64,000 nt of DNA from Bacteroidales bacterium UBA7258 (GTDB lineage: Bacteria > Bacteroidota > Bacteroidia > Bacteroidales > UBA932). Shown here piece by piece: positions 1 through 7,063 of this stretch. The translations under genes and the position numbers were made by a program. How positions within the stretch are numbered: the stretch's first letter is position 1; each line of letters opens with the position of its first letter. The notes under the pieces were generated by a model, which was given only the letters and a program-made list of their open reading frames with translations, was not told where the DNA came from and searched no databases. Location: NCBI GenBank assembly GCA_002472565.1, contig DKSK01000014.1:167891-231890 (forward strand). Reading direction: 5' to 3'.

Positions 1-700
1 GATCGCTGACGAGCCTGACGAGGAGACAGCCCCAGAGGGAGCGGGTCTTGAAAAGATCCTTTAATGAGAAGGCCCACTCATCGGTCTTGCCATCATCGCC
101 GGACTCGGCTGCGGTGCTCTGGTCCAGAATCTCCTTCGGTGGCTCCGAGTAAATCATGAACCATATTAAGGAAATGATGATTCCGATGAGTCCGGCTATG
201 ATGAAGACTTGATTCCATGGCAGATAGTGCGAGAGCCAGGCGATCACGGCCGGAGCTATCATCGCCCCGATGGAGCCTCCGAATTGGCACAGGCTGTTCG
301 CCAGGGCCCTTTTCTGTTTCTCGAACCATACGGTTACGACAACGACCTGGCCGGAGAAGATAATCGGCTCGGCGATCCCGAGAAGCCCGCGGAAAAATGT
401 GAATTCCGCTATGTTTCTGGAAATACCGCCTCCGATACAGGCCAGAGACCATAGAAGTATGCCGCCGAACATGACTTTCCTCGATCCGAAACGGCCTATC
501 AGCATTCCGCCTACCGGATACATCAAGGCATAGCAGATAAGAAAGACATTGACAATCCATGCATACTCTAAGTCGCCGACATTGAAAGACGTGAGAATCT
601 CAGGCTTCAGGATTGAAAGCAGCTGCCTGTCGAGATAATTGCAGACTATCGCTATGAAGATAGTTGCGACTATGTAGTTTCTATGTCTATTAGGATTCAT
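1..700 (-). CDS. MFS transporter (ACS-like), 3' part outside window
   Basis: Inner-membrane major facilitator superfamily transporter, probably importing a sugar or sugar acid. Only the first 233 or so codons are here; the frame is open to the left edge. The visible protein starts MNPNRHRNYIV and has about six hydrophobic segments, the loop-2-3 signature GGMLIDRFGSRKV, and a charged central loop followed by WGCLLVRLVSD, which matches the start of helix 7 in ExuT-like anion:cation symporters. Its ATG overlaps the TGA of the upstream ribulokinase as ATGA, so the two are translationally coupled. The neighbouring kinase suggests the substrate is a pentose or a related compound, but the substrate itself cannot be read from the sequence. 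Confidence 0.85.
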   Translation of the reverse strand, partial: MNPNRHRNYIVATIFIAIVCNYLDRQLLSILKPEILTSFNVGDLEYAWIVNVFLICYALMYPVGGMLIGRFGSRKVMFGGILLWSLACIGGGISRNIAEFTFFRGLLGIAEPIIFSGQVVVVTVWFEKQKRALANSLCQFGGSIGAMIAPAVIAWLSHYLPWNQVFIIAGLIGIIISLIWFMIYSEPPKEILDQSTAAESGDDGKTDEWAFSLKDLFKTRSLWGCLLVRLVSD

Positions 701-2328
701 TGTGCTTGTTCCAAACCGGCTATTTTTCTGTACCTCAAATACCTTCTCATGAGGACTCTGTGCATCTGGGGATCAGGTTTCCATGTCTTTACAGCCTTCT
801 GAGCTATGGCATCCCGCGCAGAAGCCACATCCGGGTAGATGCCGGCCGATACGGCTGCGTGGACTGCGGCCCCGATGGCGCATGAATTTGAATTCGCCGC
901 CGCCGAGATTTCCATCCCCAAGGTGTCGGCCATCATTTTCATGACGAATGGCGATTTCAGGGATATGCCTCCGATTCCCATCAGCTCCCCGATTTCGATT
1001 CCGTTATTCATATAATTGTCGATCACGGCTTTAGATGCGAAGGCGGTAGCTTCAACGAGGGCTCTGTAGATCTCAGGCGCCGATGACGAAAGCCTCAGGC
1101 CCATGATTGTCCCCGTCAGGGAAGTGTCAGGAGAGGGAGACCTTCTTCCGTTGAGGTAGTCCGTGGCTATGGCCGCATCATCGCGGAAAGGAAGCTCAGA
1201 GGCGGCCTTGTCGAGCTTTGAAAGCAACTTGTTCTCAAGCGTCTTCACCTTTTCCTCTCCTATCAGCTCCCTTCCTTCCTCCAAAGGCCAGCTTACCAGA
1301 CTCCTGAACCATGAGAACACGTCTCCGAAGGCCGAGAGACCAGCCTCGAAGCCGATATGGCCGGGGATGATTCCGTCAGGTACCTGTCCGAATACTCCCG
1401 GTATGATTTTGTCAGGGAATGTTTCTTCCGGCATCACGGCCATATAGCAGGCCGATGTGCCCATGTTCATTACGAGCTTCCGGTACTTGATTCCGGCGCC
1501 CACGGCCCCGGAATAAGAATCAACGTTCCCCACACCCACAGCGATGCCTTCATTCAGGCCGAGGCGTTCCGCCCATTCTTTTGTCAGAACGCCGGCCTTC
1601 TCCGAACAAAAATAATGCTTGCGCGGCAGGTGGAATGAAAATTCGACAAGCCTCGGGTCCAGCTTCTTCATGAAGCCTTCTGGCGGATAACCACCCCATT
1701 CGGCTGAATGCATATGCTTGAGGTCGCAGATGCAGTGCCCGGCCTTTAACTCGCCGAGACTCTTGCAGCCTGTCAGCACTGCGGGTATCCAGTCGCAGCA
1801 TTCAACAGCGCCCCAGGCGGCGTTGGCCGCTCTGGGATTCGTTTTGAAAATATGGAGTATCTTCGACCAGAAATTCTCCGGGGAGTAGTCTCCGCCGCAG
1901 TTCTTGGCATAATTTACCTCAGAGGACTGGCAGAGGGCTGTGATTTCTCTTGCCTCGGCATCGGAAGTGTGGTCCTTCCACATTATGAACATGGCGTCCG
2001 GATCATCCTTGAAGTCTTCCGTGAGTCCGAGCGGTGTGAAATTCTTGTCCACGAGACAGGGGGTGCTGCCGGTGGTGTCGAGACTGAGAGCGGCGATGGA
2101 ATCCTTGTAAGGCCCCACGATTTCACGGCAGACCTTCTCCAGGCAGTCAAGATAGTCTGCCGGATATTGTCTGAACTGCTGCTTCGATGGGTCACAGAAA
2201 TCCCCGCGCTTGTATCCCGGATATTCAACCGTGGCTTCGGCAAGGCATTCGCCGTCCGCGGTGTCCACAATGATGCCTCTTACCGATGCTGTGCCGAAGT
2301 CCAGGCCCAGCACGCAAGTCTTCTTCAT
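697..2328 (-). CDS. araB: Ribulokinase (FGGY family)
   Basis: Cytoplasmic ATP-dependent L-ribulokinase, which phosphorylates L-ribulose to L-ribulose 5-phosphate in arabinose catabolism. The 543-residue protein opens with the ASKHA phosphate-1 motif GLDFGTASVRG, then carries AraB-type blocks: GDFCDPSKQQFRQYPADY, DTTGSTP, MWKDHT, EWGGYPPEGF, GNVDSYSGAVGAG, SAFGDVFSWF, DYLNGRRSP and the late GIGGISLKSP. Length is normal for AraB. The start was set at 2328 because it forms TAATG with the stop of the upstream oxidoreductase; a longer in-frame extension back to 2562 lies wholly inside that gene. No araA or araD is visible, so the substrate could be another 2-ketopentose. Confidence 0.9.
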   Translation of the reverse strand: MKKTCVLGLDFGTASVRGIIVDTADGECLAEATVEYPGYKRGDFCDPSKQQFRQYPADYLDCLEKVCREIVGPYKDSIAALSLDTTGSTPCLVDKNFTPLGLTEDFKDDPDAMFIMWKDHTSDAEAREITALCQSSEVNYAKNCGGDYSPENFWSKILHIFKTNPRAANAAWGAVECCDWIPAVLTGCKSLGELKAGHCICDLKHMHSAEWGGYPPEGFMKKLDPRLVEFSFHLPRKHYFCSEKAGVLTKEWAERLGLNEGIAVGVGNVDSYSGAVGAGIKYRKLVMNMGTSACYMAVMPEETFPDKIIPGVFGQVPDGIIPGHIGFEAGLSAFGDVFSWFRSLVSWPLEEGRELIGEEKVKTLENKLLSKLDKAASELPFRDDAAIATDYLNGRRSPSPDTSLTGTIMGLRLSSSAPEIYRALVEATAFASKAVIDNYMNNGIEIGELMGIGGISLKSPFVMKMMADTLGMEISAAANSNSCAIGAAVHAAVSAGIYPDVASARDAIAQKAVKTWKPDPQMHRVLMRRYLRYRKIAGLEQAQ

Positions 2329-3713
2329 TATGCCTGATCCCTGAAATATACTCCTTCCTCCTTGAGCGCTTTCTGGAGAGCGCTGATATCTACATTCCTT
2401 GGAGCGACATCTTCCTCTACCGCCAGTGCCGCAGCCTTTCCTGCGGCCTCTCCGACGGCCATGCATGTCGACATGACTCTGATCGAAGCCAAAGCCTCGT
2501 GGGTTGTTGAAATGCAGCGTCCTGCGACTATCAGATTGTCGACCTTCTCCGGAATGAGGCACCTGAAAGGAATATCATAGCAGTCAGGGCACCATTTCAT
2601 AGTGCAGTCTCCTCCTTTCGGGTGATGGAGGTCGATAGGGTAGCTGGCTACCGCTACTACGTCAGGGAAATGACGGCAAGAGAGAATGTCGTCCCCTGTA
2701 AGAACATACTCTCCCACGATTCGCCTGCTTTCGCGTATTCCGAGGAAAGGAGCTTCTCTGTCTACCCATGCATCCTTGAAGCCAGGGACATATTTCGTTA
2801 GGAACTTGACAACGTCTCCGTTCTGGCGAAGCGACACTTCTTCTCCATGCGTATAGCTTTCAGGCTTTGTGGAGTCGACTCCGCTCACTCTGGACATGTT
2901 GATCCAAACTTCGTCCTTGCGCATGCCGGTAATGATGATGGCCCTTGAGACAGGGAGTTCCAGCCCTTCTTCTTCTCTTGCTTTAATGATGAGGTTTCTG
3001 AGGCCTACAAGCACGAAATTCTTGTCTTCTTTGAAGAATTCGTTAGGGATTGTGTCGACCTCGTATTTGTCCGGGTTGCCGGAAATCTCGCGGCGGAACT
3101 CCTCAAGGTTTACGCCTCTCATGTTGAACATCAGGGTCGGCGGCTGAAGTCCGCCATTCTCATCACCCTTGAGGCACTCGACACCGGAGCGGAATGCTAC
3201 GTCACCGTCTCCCGTGCAGTCGATGATCTCCTTCGCCAAAATGGCCTCGCGGCCGGATTTGCTCTCGATTATCACACCCTTGACCTTGTTGCCATCTTTG
3301 ATCACTCCGGCACAGAAGACGTACATCAGAACGTCCACTTTGCATTCGTCCATGATTTCCCATGCGACTCTGTCCACAAGGTTAGGATTGATCATTGTCA
3401 GGCTGACATGGAGAGGGCATGGCCTGTGCTCCGTGGCGCCGCCAAGAGCCTTCAGCCTGTCGATGAACTGCTGCGGCAGACCCTTTATGATTTGGTTACC
3501 TTTCCTTCCGAGGAATCCGAGGATTGGAATTCCGATTACAAGGTTCCCGCCCAGAAAACCGCGGGATTCAATGAGCATCACCTTGTGCCCGCGCTTTGAC
3601 GCGGCCTGAGCCGCAATGATTCCGGCAGGACCCCCGCCTACTACGAGAATGTCAGTTTTTGCGCGTACAGGAATTTCACGCGCCTCTTCATGGATTGCAG
3701 TTAATTCGCTCAT
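2328..3713 (-). CDS. FAD-dependent oxidoreductase (FAD_oxidored type)
   Basis: Flavoprotein of 461 residues with no signal peptide. The N-terminal Rossmann motif is VVGGGPAGIIAAQAASKRG (residues about 24-42), followed by acidic E at the end of strand 2 for the FAD ribose. A second dinucleotide-type block IIDCTGDGDVAFRSG lies mid-protein, and NLIVAGRCISTTHEALASIR near the C-terminus matches the terminal FAD loop of this family. The cysteine-bearing segment MKWCPDCYDIPFRCLIP is characteristic. Members are often loosely annotated as xanthan lyase-like proteins, with no settled reaction. It is the first gene of an operon with ribulokinase and an MFS transporter, so oxidation of a sugar or polyol before phosphorylation is the simplest inference. 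Confidence 0.85.
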   Translation of the reverse strand: MSELTAIHEEAREIPVRAKTDILVVGGGPAGIIAAQAASKRGHKVMLIESRGFLGGNLVIGIPILGFLGRKGNQIIKGLPQQFIDRLKALGGATEHRPCPLHVSLTMINPNLVDRVAWEIMDECKVDVLMYVFCAGVIKDGNKVKGVIIESKSGREAILAKEIIDCTGDGDVAFRSGVECLKGDENGGLQPPTLMFNMRGVNLEEFRREISGNPDKYEVDTIPNEFFKEDKNFVLVGLRNLIIKAREEEGLELPVSRAIIITGMRKDEVWINMSRVSGVDSTKPESYTHGEEVSLRQNGDVVKFLTKYVPGFKDAWVDREAPFLGIRESRRIVGEYVLTGDDILSCRHFPDVVAVASYPIDLHHPKGGDCTMKWCPDCYDIPFRCLIPEKVDNLIVAGRCISTTHEALASIRVMSTCMAVGEAAGKAAALAVEEDVAPRNVDISALQKALKEEGVYFRDQA

Positions 3714-3819
3714 AGCTAATAAAATTTAACGGGTGCCCTAGAATGCGGACTTATTCAGCTAAATGCTGTTTCGTTCAGTATTAGTGTTGTGGTCTTATTC
3801 CGAGGTGTGCCCCTCAGCG

Positions 3820-3827
3820 CAAATATA
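3820..3827 (-). promoter_or_regulatory. -7 box of oxidoreductase/araB operon
   Basis: Read on the minus strand the bases are TATATTTG, matching the Bacteroidetes -7 consensus TAnnTTTG. It lies about 107 bases before the ATG at 3713. No clear TTTG is found 19 bases upstream, so the -33 part is weak. Confidence 0.5.
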
Positions 3828-3887
3828 CAAAATATCCTTGAATCCATTTCGTATTTATAACTTTTTATCTTCGAAACGAAACAATTT

Positions 3888-4012
3888 CCGCCATTTCCTT
3901 TCGCTTTTACCCTCCCATCCACAACTCCGCGCCTCTTCGCCACCTCTCTCTCTCGTGCCTCTCCGTGATTTCCGCGCCTCTCCGCGCTTTCTCCGGACAT
4001 CGCCCCTCATTT
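3888..4012. other. Pyrimidine-rich intergenic stretch
   Basis: Most of the gap between the oxidoreductase operon and tRNA-Asn is non-coding. This part is nearly all C and T on the plus strand with several near-copies of GCGCCTCTCCG. Open frames across it are low-complexity and have no start context, so I read it as non-coding. Confidence 0.5.
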
Positions 4013-4260
4013 TACTTCTTTAAGTTTCGCAAGTAAAAAATAAAAGAGAAAAGCTAGGTTGAAAATCATGAAGTTCTGTTTATTTCATTGAATATAAGCA
4101 TATTAAAGTGGTAAAACAATATACGCCTAGCATGCCTAAGGATAGACAAATTGTTTCAGAGTTGCGAAATTATTACACAGAAAACGACGATATTGAACCT
4201 CTGTCCAGGAACAAGTTCCTGTTTGCATATGGTTTGAAATCGGGAAATTACGGGCAAAAG

Positions 4261-4301
4261 AAAGCGGACAAACCGATTTTTCAACCAATTTGTCCGCTTT
4301 T
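4261..4301 (-). terminator. Intrinsic terminator of tRNA-Asn
   Basis: A perfect 12-base inverted repeat (AAAGCGGACAAA with TTTGTCCGCTTT) begins two bases after the tRNA 3' end and is followed on the minus strand by CTTTTG. It ends the tRNA transcript. Confidence 0.8.
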
Positions 4302-4302
4302 G

Positions 4303-4376
4303 CTCCTCAAGCAGGACTTGAACCTGCGACCCTCTGATTAACAGTCAGATGCTCTAACCAACTGAGCTATTGAGGA
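4303..4376 (-). tRNA. tRNA-Asn (anticodon GTT)
   Basis: The minus strand folds as a complete cloverleaf. The acceptor is TCCTCAA with TTGAGGA and discriminator G, the D arm is AGCTCAGTTGGTTAGAGC, the anticodon loop is CTGTTAA with anticodon GTT, and the T arm contains GGTTCAAGTCC. CCA is not encoded. It has its own consensus promoter and terminator. Confidence 0.97.
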
Positions 4377-4427
4377 ATATTTTAGTATTTTCGCTCTTCA
4401 GCGCCCACTTTTTGTAATTCGGGATTG

Positions 4428-4458
4428 CAAAGATAGATATTACTTCTGATTTTGCAAA
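4428..4458 (-). promoter_or_regulatory. Promoter of tRNA-Asn
   Basis: On the minus strand TTTG (4458-4455), exactly 19 bases, then TATCTTTG (4435-4428): a full match to the Bacteroidetes housekeeping promoter. The tRNA-Val promoter in this window has the same spacing, the same -7 box and the same first bases after it (CAATCCC). Confidence 0.85.
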
Positions 4459-4550
4459 CTATTTTTAAGGAATTTTTCGGGTGAATTTTCTATTTTTTCA
4501 TCAAGCCACGACCTCTTCATTTAATTGCGGCTATTTCATCTAATACCGGT

Positions 4551-4652
4551 GTTGTCTGTCCTCCCGGTCCTTTAAGTGCAAAAGGGGTGGCTTTGTACTT
4601 AGTTGTCTGTCCTCCCGGTCCTTTAAGTGCAAAAGGGGTGGCTTTGTACTTA
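4551..4652. repeat. 51-bp perfect tandem duplication with hairpin
   Basis: Two identical 51-base units (4551-4601 and 4602-4652) lie head to tail. Each holds an imperfect inverted repeat, TTAAGTGCAAA with TTTGTACTTAA, around the loop AGGGGTGGC. They sit just past the 3' end of the HU-like gene, where they could end its transcript. The unit could also be a REP-like palindrome or the end of a lost insertion element; no transposase is near. Confidence 0.85.
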
Positions 4653-4709
4653 AGCTCTCGTTTCAGTACACGTTATTTTGTTTGCCAATAGATTGGTTTC
4701 CACTCAGGG

Positions 4710-5723
4710 TCAGGAGATAACGGTGTTGTTGATTATTTCGAGTTCGTCTTCGTTGAATAGGAAGCGGTCGATGAAGTCCGGAGCCAGGTGTCCGAGGAGT
4801 ATCCAGGTGAGCAACAGGAAGAGGAGGATCGCTGCTATCCATATCAGGGCTTTCCATATTCCAGTCATGTTTTTTGCCGGCTTTGGCTCTGATTCCGTAT
4901 CTTCTTGTGAGACTGATATTTCCGAAACGGTATGGGTGCTATCTGCGGCCGGAGTTGTATTAATGACCGACGATGTATCTGCTCCCGGGGCAGTAGCCTC
5001 GTTTGAGACTTTGGCGACTGGTGCAGACTCTGAAGGAGCGACTGGTGCCACGGCGACCTGTTCGGCTGGGGCCTCTTGGGCTTGTTCGGCGGCCGTTTCG
5101 GCGACAGGCTCTGTGTCCGCTTCAGCAGGAGCCTCGCTGACCTCTTCGGCAGGAGCCTCGCTGACTTCTTCGGCAGGAGCCTCGCTGGCTTCTTCGGCAT
5201 CAGAGTCATCACCGGCCACATCGCGCGGCGAGGCGGCTTTTGCTTCGATTATGTCGGAGATGCCGCGGATGGCGGCGCTGACTTCCTCGCGTGACTCTTC
5301 GTGGGTGCGGAGAGAAACCGGCTCGAGTCCGAAGCCGGACGGGAAAATGTCGAGATCCTCGTCCGCGACAAAGAAGAAATTATTCTCTTTCGTAGCCCGG
5401 AGCCTGCCCAGACCGGGAAAGATGATGAATTTCTTCTCCTCCAGGATGCTTTTCATCTCTGAGAGGAATTTGTTGACTATTGCCTCGGCATCTTGGAAAC
5501 TTACTCCGTTGGAAGACGCATAAAGGTTGGCGATTGCCTCGTCCTGACCGTCTTTGCTCTGGACGAAATATAGTCTGCGGTAGGGAGGATTTATGATATA
5601 GCCTTTGTCGGTGAACGAGGCCGGAACGAGCTCGGCGACAAAAGTCCCTACGCCCGGCAACGTCACTTCATCATGGTCGAGGATGATTTCCTTGACCATC
5701 TTGGACAAAAGGTCAATATCCAT
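4710..5723 (-). CDS. Membrane-anchored CCDC81-like HU domain protein
   Basis: Protein of 337 residues. Residues about 1-135 form two HU-like modules of the bacterial CCDC81 type (DHDEVTLPGVGTFVAELVPA, INPPYRRLYFV, then FIIFPGLGRLRATKENNFFFV). A long acidic Ala/Glu/Pro linker follows with three 8-residue repeats, then one transmembrane helix (about 293-315) and a short tail of about 22 residues. In many Bacteroidetes relatives the region after the membrane span carries a SPOR domain that binds peptidoglycan; none is present here. The N-terminus should be cytoplasmic and may bind DNA or act as a scaffold. A TACCTTTG box lies just upstream. Function is inferred only from family. Confidence 0.75.
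   Translation of the reverse strand: MDIDLLSKMVKEIILDHDEVTLPGVGTFVAELVPASFTDKGYIINPPYRRLYFVQSKDGQDEAIANLYASSNGVSFQDAEAIVNKFLSEMKSILEEKKFIIFPGLGRLRATKENNFFFVADEDLDIFPSGFGLEPVSLRTHEESREEVSAAIRGISDIIEAKAASPRDVAGDDSDAEEASEAPAEEVSEAPAEEVSEAPAEADTEPVAETAAEQAQEAPAEQVAVAPVAPSESAPVAKVSNEATAPGADTSSVINTTPAADSTHTVSEISVSQEDTESEPKPAKNMTGIWKALIWIAAILLFLLLTWILLGHLAPDFIDRFLFNEDELEIINNTVIS
5125..5196. repeat. 24-bp x3 tandem repeat inside HU-like gene
   Basis: Three nearly identical 24-base units (5125-5148, 5149-5172, 5173-5196) encode EAPAEEVS three times, with one substitution in the last unit. They form part of the flexible linker, so copy number may vary between strains. Confidence 0.85.
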
Positions 5724-5740
5724 CTGTTTGCTCTTTGTTG

Positions 5741-5748
5741 CAAAGGTA
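5741..5748 (-). promoter_or_regulatory. -7 box of HU-like gene
   Basis: TACCTTTG on the minus strand, 17 bases before the ATG at 5723, matching TAnnTTTG. The -33 element is not clear. Confidence 0.55.
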
Positions 5749-5775
5749 GCAAAAATATCTTAAGGGAGTGTGCTC

Positions 5776-6090
5776 TTATTTGTGGCGGTTGAGACGGTTC
5801 GGATTTGCCGGGTACCAGCCCTTGTCGACGCGCTTGCGTTGCTGGAAGAGCTCGCCTATGCCCCAGAGTGACGAGGCTCCGGCGACGGCAAGGATAGCTG
5901 ACCAGAAGGTAGACTCGACGAAGATGGAAGCGGCGAGCCCGGTGATCCCGGCCAACAGGAAGACCCACCAGCACCCGGTGCCGAAATAGTATTCGGCCTT
6001 GATGATTATTGGATGGAAAATTCCGATAATGATGAATGTAGCAAGCCCTATGACGATTCCTGTCAGGTGAAAAGCTTCGATGAATTGCAT
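5776..6090 (-). CDS. DUF4491 family membrane protein
   Basis: Small integral membrane protein of 104 residues with three hydrophobic segments. Family blocks are LTGIVIGLATFIIIGIFHP, KAEYYFGTGCWWVF and RVDKGWYPANP near the C-terminus, which match the DUF4491 family of Bacteroidetes. Function is unknown. The open frame extends upstream to 6147, but the TACCTTTG promoter box at 6110-6117 lies inside that extension, so the ATG at 6090 (MQFIEAF) is the likely start. Confidence 0.85.
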   Translation of the reverse strand: MQFIEAFHLTGIVIGLATFIIIGIFHPIIIKAEYYFGTGCWWVFLLAGITGLAASIFVESTFWSAILAVAGASSLWGIGELFQQRKRVDKGWYPANPNRLNRHK

Positions 6091-6109
6091 ACCGGTCGTC
6101 TGTTTCTTA

Positions 6110-6117
6110 CAAAGGTA
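6110..6117 (-). promoter_or_regulatory. -7 box of DUF4491 gene
   Basis: TACCTTTG on the minus strand, 19 bases before the chosen ATG. It decides the start codon of the DUF4491 gene. The -33 element is weak. Confidence 0.55.
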
Positions 6118-6161
6118 GTAAAAATGCAGATATTTGCTATTACCCATTTATCGTTATACTC

Positions 6162-6193
6162 TTTTGGAAATAGACGTGAATCTGCTATTTTTG
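6162..6193 (+). promoter_or_regulatory. Promoter of thioesterase operon
   Basis: TTTTG (6162-6166), 19 bases, then TATTTTTG (6186-6193) match the Bacteroidetes consensus. The predicted start of transcription is near 6200, giving an untranslated leader of about 70 bases before the thioesterase ATG at 6272. Confidence 0.75.
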
Positions 6194-6271
6194 CCGAATT
6201 ATAAGTAGACGGCATATTTTCGCCCAAGGTGAAGAACCGAAGGCGAGGACCTTGCTGAAATAGACGATGAT

Positions 6272-7045
6272 ATGGCAGATAAGTTGCTGGAAAACAAGAA
6301 GTTGGTAAGGGATTTGACAGTCGCATGTTATGAAGTTGACATGAAGAAGAGGCTGCGTCCTTCTGCCTTTATGGATTATGCCCAGGACATTGCCTACAGC
6401 GCCGCACAGACCCTCCATTTCGGCTACGACGACATGGGAAAGTATGGCTGCGCATGGGTTATCTCCCGTCTTCACTTCCATTACCTGAAGGTCCCTCATT
6501 GGCGTGACGAGCTGAGCCTCAGGACTTGGGCCAAAGGTACCGAGGGCCCCTTCTTCCTCAGAGATTTCGAGATTCTCGGAAAAGACGGGGGGAGGATGGT
6601 TGTGGGCACGAGCAATTGGATCGTCCTGGATTCTAATGCCCGCAAGATGGCCAGAGACCCTAATGCATACGGCCTCATCAGCCCGGAATATATCTGCGCG
6701 GAGAGTGCGATAGATGAGGTCTGCGGCAAGGTAATGATGCCTCATGGTGTGCAGCCTGAGGTCGTAGGAACCCATGTGGTAGGCTACAACGACGTCGACT
6801 TCATCGGACACACCAATAACTCAAGATATATGGCCTGGGCCATGAACGCGGTTGACTATGCCGATACTCTGGAGATGGATATTCGTGATGTGCGCATCGG
6901 TTTCAACCATGAGACCCATGACGGAGACCTTGTAACCATCAGAAGGGTCATCGAGCAGACGCAGAAAGGAAGGCGCTATTGCCTTGAAGGCCAGGTGGAA
7001 GGCAAGACCTCTTTTGTGGCCTTGATAGAATTGGAAAGGAATTAA
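6272..7045 (+). CDS. Acyl-ACP thioesterase
   Basis: Cytoplasmic enzyme of 257 residues that releases fatty acids from acyl carrier protein. It has the tandem hotdog layout of bacterial FatA/FatB-like thioesterases. The first half has the RPSAFMDYAQDIAYSAA helix block and WVISRLHFHYLKVPHW; the second half carries the catalytic block DVDFIGHTNNSRYMAW (D174 to W189), with the Asn and His expected for catalysis. Length is typical. It is first in a plus-strand run with a transporter and a NUDIX hydrolase, 18 bases apart from the next gene. A consensus promoter lies upstream. Confidence 0.9.
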   Translation: MADKLLENKKLVRDLTVACYEVDMKKRLRPSAFMDYAQDIAYSAAQTLHFGYDDMGKYGCAWVISRLHFHYLKVPHWRDELSLRTWAKGTEGPFFLRDFEILGKDGGRMVVGTSNWIVLDSNARKMARDPNAYGLISPEYICAESAIDEVCGKVMMPHGVQPEVVGTHVVGYNDVDFIGHTNNSRYMAWAMNAVDYADTLEMDIRDVRIGFNHETHDGDLVTIRRVIEQTQKGRRYCLEGQVEGKTSFVALIELERN

Positions 7046-7063
7046 TTAAGATTATAACAGCTT

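Noticed and set aside
4108..4341. A 77-codon plus-strand open frame between the oxidoreductase operon and tRNA-Asn
   Set aside because: It runs through the tRNA-Asn terminator and into the antisense of the tRNA, and its tail is the usual tRNA shadow. The first 45 codons look protein-like but have no family match I know, so at most it is a remnant.
4551..4652. Possible minimal CRISPR array
   Set aside because: Only two units of 51 bases abut with no spacer, and no cas gene is present.
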